A stretch of 64,000 bases of DNA from Clostridia bacterium (GCA_017547885.1 JAFYOP010000004.1:124001-188000); one strand, 5' to 3'; positions 33,985-42,673 are shown, numbered from the stretch's first letter. Notes: generated by a model from the letters alone, not told the origin. A program made the numbers and translations.

Positions 33985-34382
33985 GTACTCCCGCAGCTAT
34001 GCAAGGTGCAACAGATTTTGAAATCTACGTATGGGTACACCAGTGTAACCGCACAATAGGCCAGATACGGCAGTATACAGGCAAGACCACGCAGGAGATA
34101 CGCGCCGCAATAGACAAGGGTTGCCGTCTGAGATGGGGATATATACCAAACGAAGAACTTCCCCAAATGCCTGACGGTATGCGCCGAGAAGCTGTCGGAG
34201 AAGCACCCAAGGAGAAGGTCAAGAAGACGGATGCCCGGAAGAACAGAATCGTTATATCCAGTGAAAAGGTTGCCAACGCCAAGGCCCTTTTAAAACAGGG
34301 TAAAAGCGGCAAGCAAATCCGCAAGGATTTAGGCATTGGATGGACAACGCTTCAGAGAGTCTTGAGGGGGGATTATGACTGA
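33981..34382 (+). CDS. Phage protein with C-terminal helix-turn-helix
   Basis: The 133-residue protein has an N-terminal helical domain (about 10-60), a basic linker and a C-terminal segment (KALLKQGKSGKQIRKDLGIGWTTLQRVL) resembling the helix-turn-helix of resolvases. It overlaps its neighbours by 4 nt and 1 nt, so it is translationally coupled. Probably DNA-binding; the target is unknown. Confidence 0.7.
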   Translation: MSTPAAMQGATDFEIYVWVHQCNRTIGQIRQYTGKTTQEIRAAIDKGCRLRWGYIPNEELPQMPDGMRREAVGEAPKEKVKKTDARKNRIVISSEKVANAKALLKQGKSGKQIRKDLGIGWTTLQRVLRGDYD

Positions 34383-34459
34383 TGTTCGGACTATTTTTTA
34401 CACTTGGCTTGCCCTTTATCTTATTGGGCTTTGCCTGTTGGAACTGCTGGGAGGACTGA
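34382..34459 (+). CDS. 25-residue membrane microprotein
   Basis: The ATG overlaps the previous TGA by one base (TGATG), a typical coupled start. The product is one hydrophobic helix ending in CWNCWED. The frame ends 4 nt before the next start. It may be a real phage microprotein or only a coupling device. Confidence 0.4.
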   Translation: MFGLFFTLGLPFILLGFACWNCWED

Positions 34460-34463
34460 TGTA

Positions 34464-34784
34464 ATGAGCTACAAATGGTGTTATTCCTGCGAGAATACGT
34501 TCCTTGAGGACGAACTGGAAAACGTCTGCGTATCCCATGGTGATAGATATTCTCCACCCGAATATGTTACCCGCTGCCCTTGCTGTGGTGAGGTCGAACC
34601 TGACCTTGAGGATGCGTACTACTGCGAATACTGCGAGACGGCGTACCACATCCGCAAGTTCTCCGAGGTAGACGACATGTGTCAAAAGTGCTTTGACGAA
34701 TCGGTGAAAAAGCTGAAGAAGTTCGTGGAAGCCCACGGCGATAAGGCCGACAACGCCGTTCTGTCATTCCTGTTGGACTTTTAG
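34464..34784 (+). CDS. Zinc-ribbon phage protein
   Basis: The start at 34464 is set by GGGAGG at 34449-34454. The 106-residue product has several CxxC pairs (CYSC, CPCC, CEYC and CQKC), suggesting two zinc ribbons, plus an acidic helical C-terminus. No specific family recognised. It lies 8 nt before the nuclease gene of the recombination module. Confidence 0.65.
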   Translation: MSYKWCYSCENTFLEDELENVCVSHGDRYSPPEYVTRCPCCGEVEPDLEDAYYCEYCETAYHIRKFSEVDDMCQKCFDESVKKLKKFVEAHGDKADNAVLSFLLDF

Positions 34785-34792
34785 GAGGAACT

Positions 34793-35383
34793 ATGGCGAA
34801 GCTAATATTTCTGGATGATAACCATGAATACCGGGTAGGTAATGAAGTCCTCCCGTCCGTCTCTGAAATACTCAGATTCTTAACGAGGGAAATGTATGAC
34901 AGCGTCTCGCAGTACACCCTCGACAACGCCGCCGACCGGGGAAAGCGGGTGCACAAAGCCACAGAGAACCTTGACCGTTACGGAGAGGCTCAGGTTGACA
35001 ACGACATCGTCCCCTATGTGCAAGCCTACGTTAAGTTCTGCAAAGATTACTGTCCCCAGTGGACACGCATCGAATACGCTTGCTATCACCCCGAAATGAT
35101 GTTTGCCGGAACTTTCGACCGCTACGGCACGATTAACGGGGAGCAGTACCTTGTGGACATTAAGACCACGGCAACACGCCACAAACTGAGGGAAGAAGCC
35201 CAGCTCTGCGGCTACCAGAAGATTGCAGAGGCCAACGGCCTTATTGTTCATAAGAGGGCTGTTCTCCAGCTCAGGAAGGACGGCACATACAAGTTTGAGG
35301 TCATGGGTGACGATGATTCGTTGTTTATGGCTTGTTATCGAATACATAAGGCCACAGAGAAGAAAAGGAGGAAGAAAAAGTAA
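34793..35383 (+). CDS. PD-(D/E)XK (RecB-like) exonuclease
   Basis: The 196-residue protein has FAGTFDRYG (Asp109) and YLVDIKTT (Asp122, Lys124), the D...DxK metal-binding core of RecB/Cas4-like nucleases, then a Gln/Tyr helix (QLCGYQKIAE). Paired with RecT it would resect ends for phage recombination. AGGAGG precedes the start. It overlaps recT by one base (TAATG). Confidence 0.85.
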   Translation: MAKLIFLDDNHEYRVGNEVLPSVSEILRFLTREMYDSVSQYTLDNAADRGKRVHKATENLDRYGEAQVDNDIVPYVQAYVKFCKDYCPQWTRIEYACYHPEMMFAGTFDRYGTINGEQYLVDIKTTATRHKLREEAQLCGYQKIAEANGLIVHKRAVLQLRKDGTYKFEVMGDDDSLFMACYRIHKATEKKRRKKK

Positions 35384-36009
35384 TGGAAGAAGTAAGACAG
35401 GAACAACCCCTTGAAATGGCGACCACAGAGCCACAGGCCGTAGCCCCTACGGCAATTAACTACCTTGATTCCAGCGGGATGAACAAGGCATACAAGACCG
35501 CCGCCGTTTTATCGAAGTCCGACTTGATGCCTGACACCTACAAGGGAAAGCCTGAGAACATTCTACTGGCAATGGACATTGCGTCCCGCGGCGGGTATTC
35601 CCTGTTCTTGGTAGTACAGAATCTCAGCATTATCAAGGGTAAACCCGGTTGGAGCGGACAGTTCTGCATTGCCGCCATAAACGCCTGCGGGAAGTTCTCA
35701 CCCCTGAAGTTCGTGGATGTAAGTGACGGCGGCGGCGGTTGCTATGCAATGGCAACAAGGCTCTCTGACGGTGAGGTGTGCTGCTCTCCTGCTATTACCA
35801 TGCAGCTTGCCAAGGATGAAGGGTGGCTCGATAAGAACGGCAGTAAATGGAAGACCATGCCCGAGCAGATGGCACGTTACAGGGCAGCGTCATTCTTTGC
35901 CCGAACCTTCTGCCCTGAAGTTCTGTTTGGTTTGCAGACAGTGGATGAAATCAGGGATGTTAAAGGCTACGAAGACAACAGCAGCGAAAAAACAGTAATC
36001 AGTATGTAA
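35383..36009 (+). CDS. recT: RecT-family single-strand annealing protein
   Basis: The 208-residue protein has the RecT-type core: MPDTYKGKPENILLAMDIASR, then NLSIIKGKPGWSGQF, and the closing 'MARYRAASFFARTFCPEVLFGL'. Such proteins anneal ssDNA made by the partner nuclease. The context of exonuclease, annealase and SSB supports the call. Confidence 0.85.
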   Translation: MEEVRQEQPLEMATTEPQAVAPTAINYLDSSGMNKAYKTAAVLSKSDLMPDTYKGKPENILLAMDIASRGGYSLFLVVQNLSIIKGKPGWSGQFCIAAINACGKFSPLKFVDVSDGGGGCYAMATRLSDGEVCCSPAITMQLAKDEGWLDKNGSKWKTMPEQMARYRAASFFARTFCPEVLFGLQTVDEIRDVKGYEDNSSEKTVISM

Positions 36010-36027
36010 GTAGAGAGGAGAAGAAAT

Positions 36028-36336
36028 ATGCTGAAGATTAAAGTTAAAGACGGCGGACGAGCGACCACAAAAATCAAGGGCAGCCGTAAGGCTTGTATGG
36101 CAAATCTTGTAGTAATGGCGGGTGCAATGGGCAGCATGGCAAGGGAAATTATCGGCGAAGAAGCCCCTGATGAACTGAGGGACGCAATCAAGAGACACGC
36201 CATAGCAGCGTTTGCGTCCACGCTTGAGACCGGCTCACTGGATTCTGCATTTCAGGTTATTGAAAAGGATGTAGCAGACCTCAAGAAACAGAGGGAAGAG
36301 CTGAAAAGCGAAAAAGAGGACAACGAAGAATGGTAG
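36028..36336 (+). CDS. Phage hypothetical protein, 102 aa
   Basis: Not recognised. The N-terminal half is basic and beta-rich, followed by a helical part ending in a Lys/Glu-rich coiled coil (about 75-100). AGAGGAG precedes the start. It sits between recT and ssb and overlaps ssb by 7 nt, so a recombination or replication accessory role is likely but unproven. Confidence 0.7.
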   Translation: MLKIKVKDGGRATTKIKGSRKACMANLVVMAGAMGSMAREIIGEEAPDELRDAIKRHAIAAFASTLETGSLDSAFQVIEKDVADLKKQREELKSEKEDNEEW

Positions 36337-36731
36337 TTAACGGAAACGGCTTTGAAAGGCTTTATGTAGGCAAGCTGATAGCCGACCCGAAGGTATCCAC
36401 GTTTGGGGAGAAACAGTACAGCAAGACACGGTTTACCGTAAGGTACGGTGAGGGCAAGCAGGACATTATTGACGTGGAAACCGTATTTGAACTGGCTGAC
36501 CGTTGCAAGGAGCTGAAGAAATTCGACCCGGTAATCGTAGTTGGAACTCTGGTTAACTGGACGAACAAGGAAGGTAAGAAGCGGTGGTTCCTGAACGCCG
36601 AGCTGGTAGCGGCGGATGTGACCGTCATATATAGAGCGGCACAGAACAGCGGAATCAGCTCCGCAGCCGTAGGATTCCCGGAAGCAGAAGGATTCACAGA
36701 ACTGGAAGATGATAAACTGCCGTTTGATTAA
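36330..36731 (+). CDS. ssb: Phage single-stranded DNA-binding protein
   Basis: The 133-residue protein opens with the OB-fold pattern of SSB (GFERLYVGKLIADPKVSTFGEKQYSKTRFTV is spread over residues 4-36) and closes with an acidic tip (ELEDDKLPFD) like the SSB partner-binding tail. It would coat ssDNA during phage replication. Confidence 0.85.
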   Translation: MVVNGNGFERLYVGKLIADPKVSTFGEKQYSKTRFTVRYGEGKQDIIDVETVFELADRCKELKKFDPVIVVGTLVNWTNKEGKKRWFLNAELVAADVTVIYRAAQNSGISSAAVGFPEAEGFTELEDDKLPFD

Positions 36732-36760
36732 ACGGCTTGCAAGTGGGGAGGGCGTAGAGT

Positions 36761-37495
36761 ATGGCAAAAGTAAAAGCTGAAAACTACATCACAGTACAGG
36801 GTTGGATGGTAACTGACCTTGGGCTTAAAGGCAATGAGCTTCTGCTCTACGCCCTTGTATACGGCTTCTCGCAAGCTGAGGGAAGCTTTACAGGCGGCTT
36901 GCAGTATGTGCAGGACTGGCTGAGTTGCACAAAGCCTACGGCAATAGCCACCCTCAAGTCCCTTGCAGAGAAGAATCTTGTGGAGCGCATCGAGCAGGAT
37001 ATAAGCGGAGTAAGGGTTGTGCACTACCGTTGCGTGGATTTTACCGGGGGTAAAGAAATTTTACCGGGGGTGGTTAAAAAATTTAACCGGGGTGGTAAAG
37101 AAATTTTACCCAATAATAAAGATATATATAAAGATATAAATAATAACCCCCCTATATCCCCCCTTGAGGACAAGCCCGAGGGTAAAGCCGAAAGCAAACC
37201 TGACCTCAACACTCAACGCTTTGAATCCTTCTGGAGGATGTACCCCAAGAAGAAGGACAAGCAGAACGCAAAGAAAGCGTGGGACAAACTCAAGGTTGAT
37301 GGCGAACTGTACAACACCATCATGCGGGGATTAGTCCTTCACTGCAAAACAAAGGAGTGGCTGAAGGATAACGGCGACTATGTTCCATATCCTTCAACAT
37401 GGCTCAACGGTCGCCGCTGGGAGGATGAGGTAAAAACGGTTGTATCCCGTGAACCTGAAAGGCCACAGCCGAAGAAACTGAAATTAAGGAGCTAA
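36761..37495 (+). CDS. Phage replication initiator-like protein
   Basis: The 244-residue protein has an N-terminal winged helix (about 1-85, WMVTDLGLKGNELLLYALVY and LSCTKPTAIATLKSLAEKNLVERI), a low-complexity linker (about 88-145), and a C-terminal domain (ESFWRMYPKKKDKQNAKKAWDKL and YVPYPSTWLNGRRWED) seen in phage initiators. It precedes dnaB. The linker DNA holds three dyads and an AT-rich tract that look like an origin. Confidence 0.85.
   Translation: MAKVKAENYITVQGWMVTDLGLKGNELLLYALVYGFSQAEGSFTGGLQYVQDWLSCTKPTAIATLKSLAEKNLVERIEQDISGVRVVHYRCVDFTGGKEILPGVVKKFNRGGKEILPNNKDIYKDINNNPPISPLEDKPEGKAESKPDLNTQRFESFWRMYPKKKDKQNAKKAWDKLKVDGELYNTIMRGLVLHCKTKEWLKDNGDYVPYPSTWLNGRRWEDEVKTVVSREPERPQPKKLKLRS
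37039..37146. other. Probable phage replication origin (iterons and AT-rich tract)
   Basis: Three 17-bp dyads lie at 37049-37065 (GGTAAA...TTTACC), 37072-37088 (GGTTAAA...TTTAACC) and 37094-37110 (GGTAAA...TTTACC), centred 22-23 bp apart. TTTTACC/TTTAACC boxes recur at 37039, 37059, 37081 and 37104. A 36-bp AT-rich tract follows (37111-37146). All lies in the initiator gene, as in lambda. Confidence 0.65.
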
Positions 37496-37498
37496 GAG

Positions 37499-38815
37499 AT
37501 GAAAAGCATTGAAGCTGAAAAATCAGCCCTTGGTTCTGCGTTAGTATCTGCGGTTGCTTATGCGAGAGTAACCACCGAACTGCGCGTGGATGATTTTACT
37601 TCTGAAGCTCATCAGCTGATTTTCTCCACGATGAAGCGCATGCACGATGAGGGCTTGGCACTGGACAGCGTCACCATGATAGACGCATTGGACGGAGCAA
37701 GAAGCCTTGAAGCAGCCGGAGGTGTAATGTACATTACAGAACTCTCCCTGTTCGTGCCGTCAGCCGCAAACGTGGAACACTACATCAGGATTATACGGGA
37801 ACACTCCCGGAAACGCCACCTTGCTGAGGACTTGGAGCGGGTAATAACCGGCATCCAGTCCGGCGACAACGATGTTGACTACCTTGAGCAAACTGAAGCA
37901 GCACTTCAGAACGCTCATAGCCGCACTGCCCAAAAGGTGGAAATGATAGGCGACCTTGCCTTGTCGGCTTTTACTGAAATCGTTGAGGGCAAACAGCGGG
38001 GCATGTCAACCGGCTTTATCGTTCTCGACCAGACCCTTGGCGGTTTGAAGAAAGGCCATGTCTGCGTGGTAGCGGGTAGGCCATCCATGGGCAAAACGTC
38101 ATTCGCAACCAACATTGCGGCATCGGTAGCGCAGGAAGGAAAGACCGTTGTGTTTTGCTCCCTTGAGCAACCCCGTATTGATGTTATTAAAAGGGCTATG
38201 ATAGCTGTTTCGGGTTGCTCCGAATACGATGCCCATGCAAGGAATGAAACCCAACTGGAACGCTTAGGCGGCGTTTTAGAGGATGTAGGCAAATGGCAGC
38301 TTGCGGTTATAGATGATGCCTATTCGGTAGATGCCATAAAGGAACAATGCTATGCAGTCAAGCGAAAGACCAAGGCCCTTGACCTTGTGGTGATTGACTA
38401 CCTTGGCCTGATTAAGCCCCGGAGCAGAAAGAACGGCACAAGGGAGCAGGAAGTAGCAGAACTGTCCCGTTCCATCAAGCTGATGGCAAGGGAACTGGAC
38501 TGCCCGATACTGCTGCTGAGTCAGCTTTCTCGTGCGCCGGAACAACGTTCAGACCATAAGCCCATCCTTGCCGACCTGAGAGAATCTGGAGCGATAGAGC
38601 AGGATGCGGACGAAGTAATATTCTTGTACAGGCCGTATGTATACGATAAGCAGGCCGACCCGAAAGAAGCCGTTATTATTGTTGCCAAAAACCGTGACGG
38701 CGATACGGGTGAAATTGATGCAGAGTGGGACGGCGAACACTTCCGCTATAACGATACCGTGTTTGAAGAAGTGCCGCTGCCTGAAGAAATAAAGATGAAA
38801 TGGGAGGATTTGTAA
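37499..38815 (+). CDS. dnaB: Replicative DNA helicase, DnaB family
   Basis: The 438-residue protein has the DnaB N-terminal domain (EKSALGSALVSAVAYARVT), the RecA-like motor with Walker A GRPSMGKTS (about 195-203), VVIDYLGLI (Walker B), and the 'LSQLSRAPEQR' and 'ADLRESGAIEQDAD' motifs. It would unwind phage DNA with the initiator encoded just upstream. Confidence 0.95.
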   Translation: MKSIEAEKSALGSALVSAVAYARVTTELRVDDFTSEAHQLIFSTMKRMHDEGLALDSVTMIDALDGARSLEAAGGVMYITELSLFVPSAANVEHYIRIIREHSRKRHLAEDLERVITGIQSGDNDVDYLEQTEAALQNAHSRTAQKVEMIGDLALSAFTEIVEGKQRGMSTGFIVLDQTLGGLKKGHVCVVAGRPSMGKTSFATNIAASVAQEGKTVVFCSLEQPRIDVIKRAMIAVSGCSEYDAHARNETQLERLGGVLEDVGKWQLAVIDDAYSVDAIKEQCYAVKRKTKALDLVVIDYLGLIKPRSRKNGTREQEVAELSRSIKLMARELDCPILLLSQLSRAPEQRSDHKPILADLRESGAIEQDADEVIFLYRPYVYDKQADPKEAVIIVAKNRDGDTGEIDAEWDGEHFRYNDTVFEEVPLPEEIKMKWEDL

Positions 38816-39397
38816 ATGAAATACAAAGTTGGCGACAAGGTAAGGGTAAGGAAGGACTTGCGCGTGGGTTCAGCATACGACCACTGGTTAGTTGTTGACG
38901 CTATGATGAAATATAGGGGAATGACGGTCACGATTGCAGCCGTTGGTTTTAACTTTTATCGCATTGAAGGAGACGGTGCAGGTTGGTCGTGGACAGACGA
39001 AATGCTTGAACCCGCCTGTGCTGAAAAAATCGTTATCACCACTGATGGAGTAACTACCACCGCAAGGAAATATGACGGTAAGAAGATTGTCAAAGAAGCC
39101 AAGGCCGTATGCTCCAAGGATGATACCTTCAACTTTGATGTTGGTGCGAAACTGGCAATGGAAAGGCTGATGGCAGAGGATAAGCCTAAGCTGTACAGCG
39201 GCAAGGTGGTCTGTATTGAAGCATCTTATTATAGTACAGGATGTGCAGGATTCACGAAGGGAAAAATTTATCGGTTTGCAGAGGGATTCATGCTTGATGA
39301 CGATAATGAAGTGCGACCTGCCACCGGTATTCCCATTAAGTCTTTCGAGGATTTAAAGAAAAAGCTCTGTTGTCAGTGGCTTGAGGTGGTCGAATGA
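38816..39397 (+). CDS. Phage hypothetical protein with SH3-like start
   Basis: The 193-residue protein begins YKVGDKVRVRKDLRVG, like small SH3/KOW-type beta barrels, and a second similar segment (GKVVCIEASYYSTGCAGFTKGKIY) lies near 125-150. The start follows the dnaB stop with no gap and it overlaps the resolvase gene by 4 nt. Function unknown. Confidence 0.7.
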   Translation: MKYKVGDKVRVRKDLRVGSAYDHWLVVDAMMKYRGMTVTIAAVGFNFYRIEGDGAGWSWTDEMLEPACAEKIVITTDGVTTTARKYDGKKIVKEAKAVCSKDDTFNFDVGAKLAMERLMAEDKPKLYSGKVVCIEASYYSTGCAGFTKGKIYRFAEGFMLDDDNEVRPATGIPIKSFEDLKKKLCCQWLEVVE

Positions 39398-39882
39398 GAA
39401 TCCTTGCAATAGACCCCGGCAATATCGAAAGCGGATACGCCGTTATCGAAATGCCTGATTTTAGTTTGATTGACTTCGGCAAGGTAAAAAACAGGGAAAT
39501 CATAGAATTGATTTGCGAGCTTGTTCCATTTGATGGCGATAGCTATGTTGATGAAATAGTTATCGAAATGGTGGAATCTCAGGGCATGGCAGTAGGGAAA
39601 GACGTATTTGAAACTTGCGTATGGATAGGTCGATTCACGCAAGTGATGGAAGGGAACGTAGCCTACGTCTACCGCAAGGAGGAAAAAATAGCGTTATGCG
39701 GCAGCCTGAAAGCCAAGGATAGCAATATCAGACAGGCCTTGATAGACCGCTACGCAAAGTTTGACTTCAAAACAGGCAAGGGGACAAAAAAGAATCAAGA
39801 CACGTTCTACGGCGTTTCTAAGGACGCATGGCAAGCAATAGCGGTAGGCGTGACATATTGGGAGGAACAATGCAAGAACTAA
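39394..39882 (+). CDS. RuvC-like Holliday junction resolvase
   Basis: The 162-residue protein starts ILAIDPGNIESGYAVIE (Asp7 in the RNase H fold), with VIEMVES near residue 57 and SKDAWQAIAVG (Asp and His-position replaced by Ala-rich helix) near the end. It would cut branched DNA during phage recombination or packaging. It overlaps both neighbours. Confidence 0.85.
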   Translation: MRILAIDPGNIESGYAVIEMPDFSLIDFGKVKNREIIELICELVPFDGDSYVDEIVIEMVESQGMAVGKDVFETCVWIGRFTQVMEGNVAYVYRKEEKIALCGSLKAKDSNIRQALIDRYAKFDFKTGKGTKKNQDTFYGVSKDAWQAIAVGVTYWEEQCKN

Positions 39883-40187
39883 TAAACAAAGTACAAGAAC
39901 TCGTTGCTTTTGAGCTGGCGAGAGCTAACACGATACACCCGCCGAAGTTTAACTCCATGCACGAAGCGTATGCTGTGATACTGGAGGAATACGAGGAAGC
40001 CAAGGAAGAGTTTGACCTCATGGAGTACCCAATGCACTGCGTGTGGTTTGAGACTAAGGAAAATGACATTGAGAGTGCGCTGCTGTGCACTGATGGGGTG
40101 GAAACAAGGGCGATAAAGGCAGCTGCGGAGCTTATTCAGGTCGCCGCCATGTGCAGGAAAGCAAGAAAGAGGGAGGACTTAGAATGA
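39870..40187 (+). CDS. Phage hypothetical protein, 105 aa
   Basis: The start at 39870 has GGAGG 4 nt upstream and overlaps the resolvase end. The product is a helical protein (ELINKVQELVAFELARANTIHPPKFNS, then EEYEEAKEEFDLMEY) that resembles MazG-like or phage helical-bundle proteins in pattern only. Unknown function. Confidence 0.65.
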   Translation: MQELINKVQELVAFELARANTIHPPKFNSMHEAYAVILEEYEEAKEEFDLMEYPMHCVWFETKENDIESALLCTDGVETRAIKAAAELIQVAAMCRKARKREDLE

Positions 40188-40582
40188 CAATACTTGGATG
40201 GATAGGCTATGCGTTTGTCGTGATAATGACGGTGCTTGTTTGTGGTGCGCTTGCAATGCAGTTGGACTTAAATGCAAAGGCCGCACGAAGGTTGATTTTC
40301 TCCGCAACTTTTGTTGTTGCAATCGTAGCCATGCTGGTTATGCGGTGGTATTTCGCAAACACCGCATCAGGGCAGAGAGCTTTGACAGACCAGCGGAGCA
40401 ACCTGAACAACGGCATCGAGAGAACAGTTACAGTATACACGGCCAATGGCGATGTTATAGCTCAGTACGAAGGCAAAATTGACATAGCGGCTAATGATGG
40501 CGGGTACATCAAGTTTGACTTTGACGGCAAGCGGTACATTTACTACAACTGTTTCGTGGAAACCATTGCCGCACTGGAATAG
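40184..40582 (+). CDS. Phage membrane protein, 132 aa
   Basis: The start at 40184 overlaps the previous stop (ATGA). Two N-terminal membrane segments (about 5-22 and 35-55) precede an outer beta-rich domain (VYTANGDVIAQYEGKIDIAAND). Similar small membrane proteins recur in phage accessory regions. Unknown role. Confidence 0.65.
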   Translation: MTILGWIGYAFVVIMTVLVCGALAMQLDLNAKAARRLIFSATFVVAIVAMLVMRWYFANTASGQRALTDQRSNLNNGIERTVTVYTANGDVIAQYEGKIDIAANDGGYIKFDFDGKRYIYYNCFVETIAALE

Positions 40583-40596
40583 AAAGCGAGGGTGAA

Positions 40597-41046
40597 ATGA
40601 ACCAGAAACGAATGACACCCGATGAGCGGGAGATGATTTGTTTCCTTGAGGGCGTTGTCAGAGCGTTCTCAACCTATGAGGGACGGCTTAAAAATCTGTG
40701 CCGCAGAGTTAATGGGGTAGCCAAGATAACAAGAATGTCAAAGACGATATCCGGCTTACTGGAGGAAATCGCTCAGACCGTTCCAAACGACCAGCTGTTC
40801 AAAATCGTGCAACAGATGAGAATGACGGACGTTCACGTTGGACTCAAGAAGCCTACGGGAAAACCCGAAGACTACTGGGTAATGTCCTATTCTGATGCCG
40901 CTACCCTTGCAGATTACGCTACCAGAACCGAGTGCATCGCCTGTGACGGTAAGAAGCACAACTGCCCCCTGCGGGATGTGCTGAAGGATTTGCCCGTGAT
41001 GGGGATAACGAACTACTATGTGGCGTGTTGGCAGGAGGAAGAATGA
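40597..41046 (+). CDS. Phage hypothetical protein, 149 aa
   Basis: Helical N-terminal half and a C-terminal CIACDGK/CPLRDVL pair of cysteine motifs that may bind metal. The start follows GAGGG. It overlaps the Lar-like gene start by 4 nt. Not recognised. Confidence 0.65.
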   Translation: MNQKRMTPDEREMICFLEGVVRAFSTYEGRLKNLCRRVNGVAKITRMSKTISGLLEEIAQTVPNDQLFKIVQQMRMTDVHVGLKKPTGKPEDYWVMSYSDAATLADYATRTECIACDGKKHNCPLRDVLKDLPVMGITNYYVACWQEEE

Positions 41047-41249
41047 AGAAGCCTGATAAATGCCCCTTTTGTGGGGGGAGAGCAAGAGTAGAACCGATTG
41101 GTAGATATGATGGGGGCGAGAAATTCAAGGTGCGGTGCGTGGAATGCCTTACAGTATCTTACAGTTATGACAGCCCCGAAGAAGCAATCGAAGCATGGAA
41201 CAGGAGGCATAACGATGGATGTAGTCAAAGTAAGGACTTGCAAAGGTAG
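41043..41249 (+). CDS. Lar-family restriction alleviation-like protein
   Basis: The 68-residue protein has the Lar pattern: KPDKCPFCGGRARV at the start, a second pair around CVEC, and the closing SPEEAIEAWNRR. Rac-prophage Lar changes host type I restriction-modification, but most phage homologues are known only by this zinc-ribbon fold. The start at 41043 follows AGGAGGAAGA. Confidence 0.75.
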   Translation: MKKPDKCPFCGGRARVEPIGRYDGGEKFKVRCVECLTVSYSYDSPEEAIEAWNRRHNDGCSQSKDLQR

Positions 41250-41625
41250 TAATTGCATCGAAATTCAGATGGACTGGCAGTATGAAGACGAAAAGTACAC
41301 CTCTGTTATCGCTGTACCCTTAGAGCATTTTCGCAAGGCGGATATGTGGTTTATTGTGCGAATGATGCTTGATGCAGCCGAAAACAAAAGCAAGGAAAAA
41401 GAAAAAAAGCTGACATGGATAAGCGTTAATGATAGGTTGCCGGAACGCAAGCAAGATGTATTGATGTACTTTGATACAGGAAATATGGCGGTAGGATTCT
41501 GGTACACTGGCGATGAAACTATCACATTCTGGAGTGCTTATACCGATGATGGAATGTATGCGGATTGTGATTGTGAACCCTTATATTGGATGCCCTTACC
41601 CGAGCCGCCAAAGGAGGCAGAATGA
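41215..41625 (+). CDS. DUF551 domain phage protein
   Basis: The start at 41215 follows AGGAGG (41202-41207) and overlaps the Lar-like gene. The 136-residue product ends in a DUF551 domain (WISVNDRLPERKQDVLMYFD to 'CEPLYWMPLPEPP'). DUF551 is common in phage accessory genes and has no known function. Confidence 0.8.
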   Translation: MDVVKVRTCKGSNCIEIQMDWQYEDEKYTSVIAVPLEHFRKADMWFIVRMMLDAAENKSKEKEKKLTWISVNDRLPERKQDVLMYFDTGNMAVGFWYTGDETITFWSAYTDDGMYADCDCEPLYWMPLPEPPKEAE

Positions 41626-41819
41626 AAGACGATATTTTAGTAGCATTACGTGAAGGTGTAGCTTATGTGCTTGGCACAATACTTTTTTTGTTAATTGTAG
41701 CAGCGGCAGTCTTTCCGATTTTCATTATGGTGGCAACAAAAAATAGCAACTGGTTATGGATGCTCATCATTTCTATTCCCTTTGTATCGGGTGTGTGTCG
41801 TTGTTTTTTTGACTTATAA
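41622..41819 (+). CDS. Small phage membrane protein, 65 aa
   Basis: The start at 41622 follows AAGGAGG and overlaps the previous stop (ATGA). Two hydrophobic segments (about 13-36 and 42-60). Unknown function. Confidence 0.6.
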   Translation: MKDDILVALREGVAYVLGTILFLLIVAAAVFPIFIMVATKNSNWLWMLIISIPFVSGVCRCFFDL

Positions 41820-41829
41820 AGGAGGACGC

Positions 41830-42375
41830 ATGAAAAGACTAACATTCAGAACAGGTATGGGCGATGACCTGCTTGACGCAATCGCATTTCTAAACCCTGA
41901 CGATGCAGAAGGTATGTACAACTTGCGGGATATAGGTAAACACGGCAGTGATGAACTTTTGTTGGAAATAGCCAACCGCCTTGCCGAATACGAGGATACA
42001 GGGCTTGAACCTAAAGAACTAAACGAAAAGCTGAACGAAGCGTATGACTTAGGCGCTCAATCCGTATTGCGTTATAAGGGTTTAACATGGAGCGAGGCAG
42101 AGGAATTACTACGCTATCGAGAAGCCGAAGAACAAGGCTTGCTTGTAAGGTTGCCTTGTAAGGTAGGGGATACGATTTGGCTAACTGGATGGTGGGATGC
42201 ATGCAAATGGGTGTCGAAATTATCATCCCCGATTGAACGCCGTATAAGATATTTCAGCACTGAATCTGATGGTGTATATGCACATGTCAAAGATGGATGC
42301 ATAAATGTCAAACACTTTGGCGAAATCGTTTTTCTGACAAAAGAAGCCGCCGAAAAGGCATTGGAGGACGTATGA
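41830..42375 (+). CDS. Phage hypothetical protein, 181 aa
   Basis: The start at 41830 follows AAAGGAGG. The middle (ELLLEIANRLAEYEDTGLEP) is a segment seen in many clostridial phage accessory proteins, and a beta-rich C-terminus (RLPCKVGDTIWLTGWWDACKW) follows. Function unknown. It overlaps the next gene by 4 nt. Confidence 0.7.
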   Translation: MKRLTFRTGMGDDLLDAIAFLNPDDAEGMYNLRDIGKHGSDELLLEIANRLAEYEDTGLEPKELNEKLNEAYDLGAQSVLRYKGLTWSEAEELLRYREAEEQGLLVRLPCKVGDTIWLTGWWDACKWVSKLSSPIERRIRYFSTESDGVYAHVKDGCINVKHFGEIVFLTKEAAEKALEDV

Positions 42376-42671
42376 AAGAATACATAGACAGGGAGTTGCT
42401 CTTAAAAGAAATAAAAGAATACCGCGAGAATGACCCGTGGTGGGCTATAAGAAGGTGGTGGGATGCGTACAGGCGAAGGCGGTATTTCACGCTGTTCGGG
42501 TTAGTAGTGAGTAAGTTTCCCGCCGCTGATGTAGTGGAAGTGCGGCACGCAAAGTGGGTAAGCAGCGAACAGTATAATGGCAGACCAGAATGCCCAGTTT
42601 GTTTTTATGTGACTGATGAAAAAACTAATTACTGCCCCCATTGCGGGTGCAAAATGGATAAGGAAGAATAA
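42372..42671 (+). CDS. Zinc-ribbon phage protein, 99 aa
   Basis: The start at 42372 follows GGAGG. The product has a short helical start (YIDRELLLKEIKEY) and a C-terminal zinc ribbon (CPVC...CPHCGCKM). Proteins of this form recur in phages of gut Firmicutes. Unknown function. Confidence 0.7.
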   Translation: MKEYIDRELLLKEIKEYRENDPWWAIRRWWDAYRRRRYFTLFGLVVSKFPAADVVEVRHAKWVSSEQYNGRPECPVCFYVTDEKTNYCPHCGCKMDKEE

Positions 42672-42673
42672 TA

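Noticed and set aside
37039..37110. CRISPR-like or coding repeat
   Set aside because: Only three to four units of 20-23 bp with dyad symmetry, followed by AT-rich DNA inside an initiator gene; iterons explain it better.
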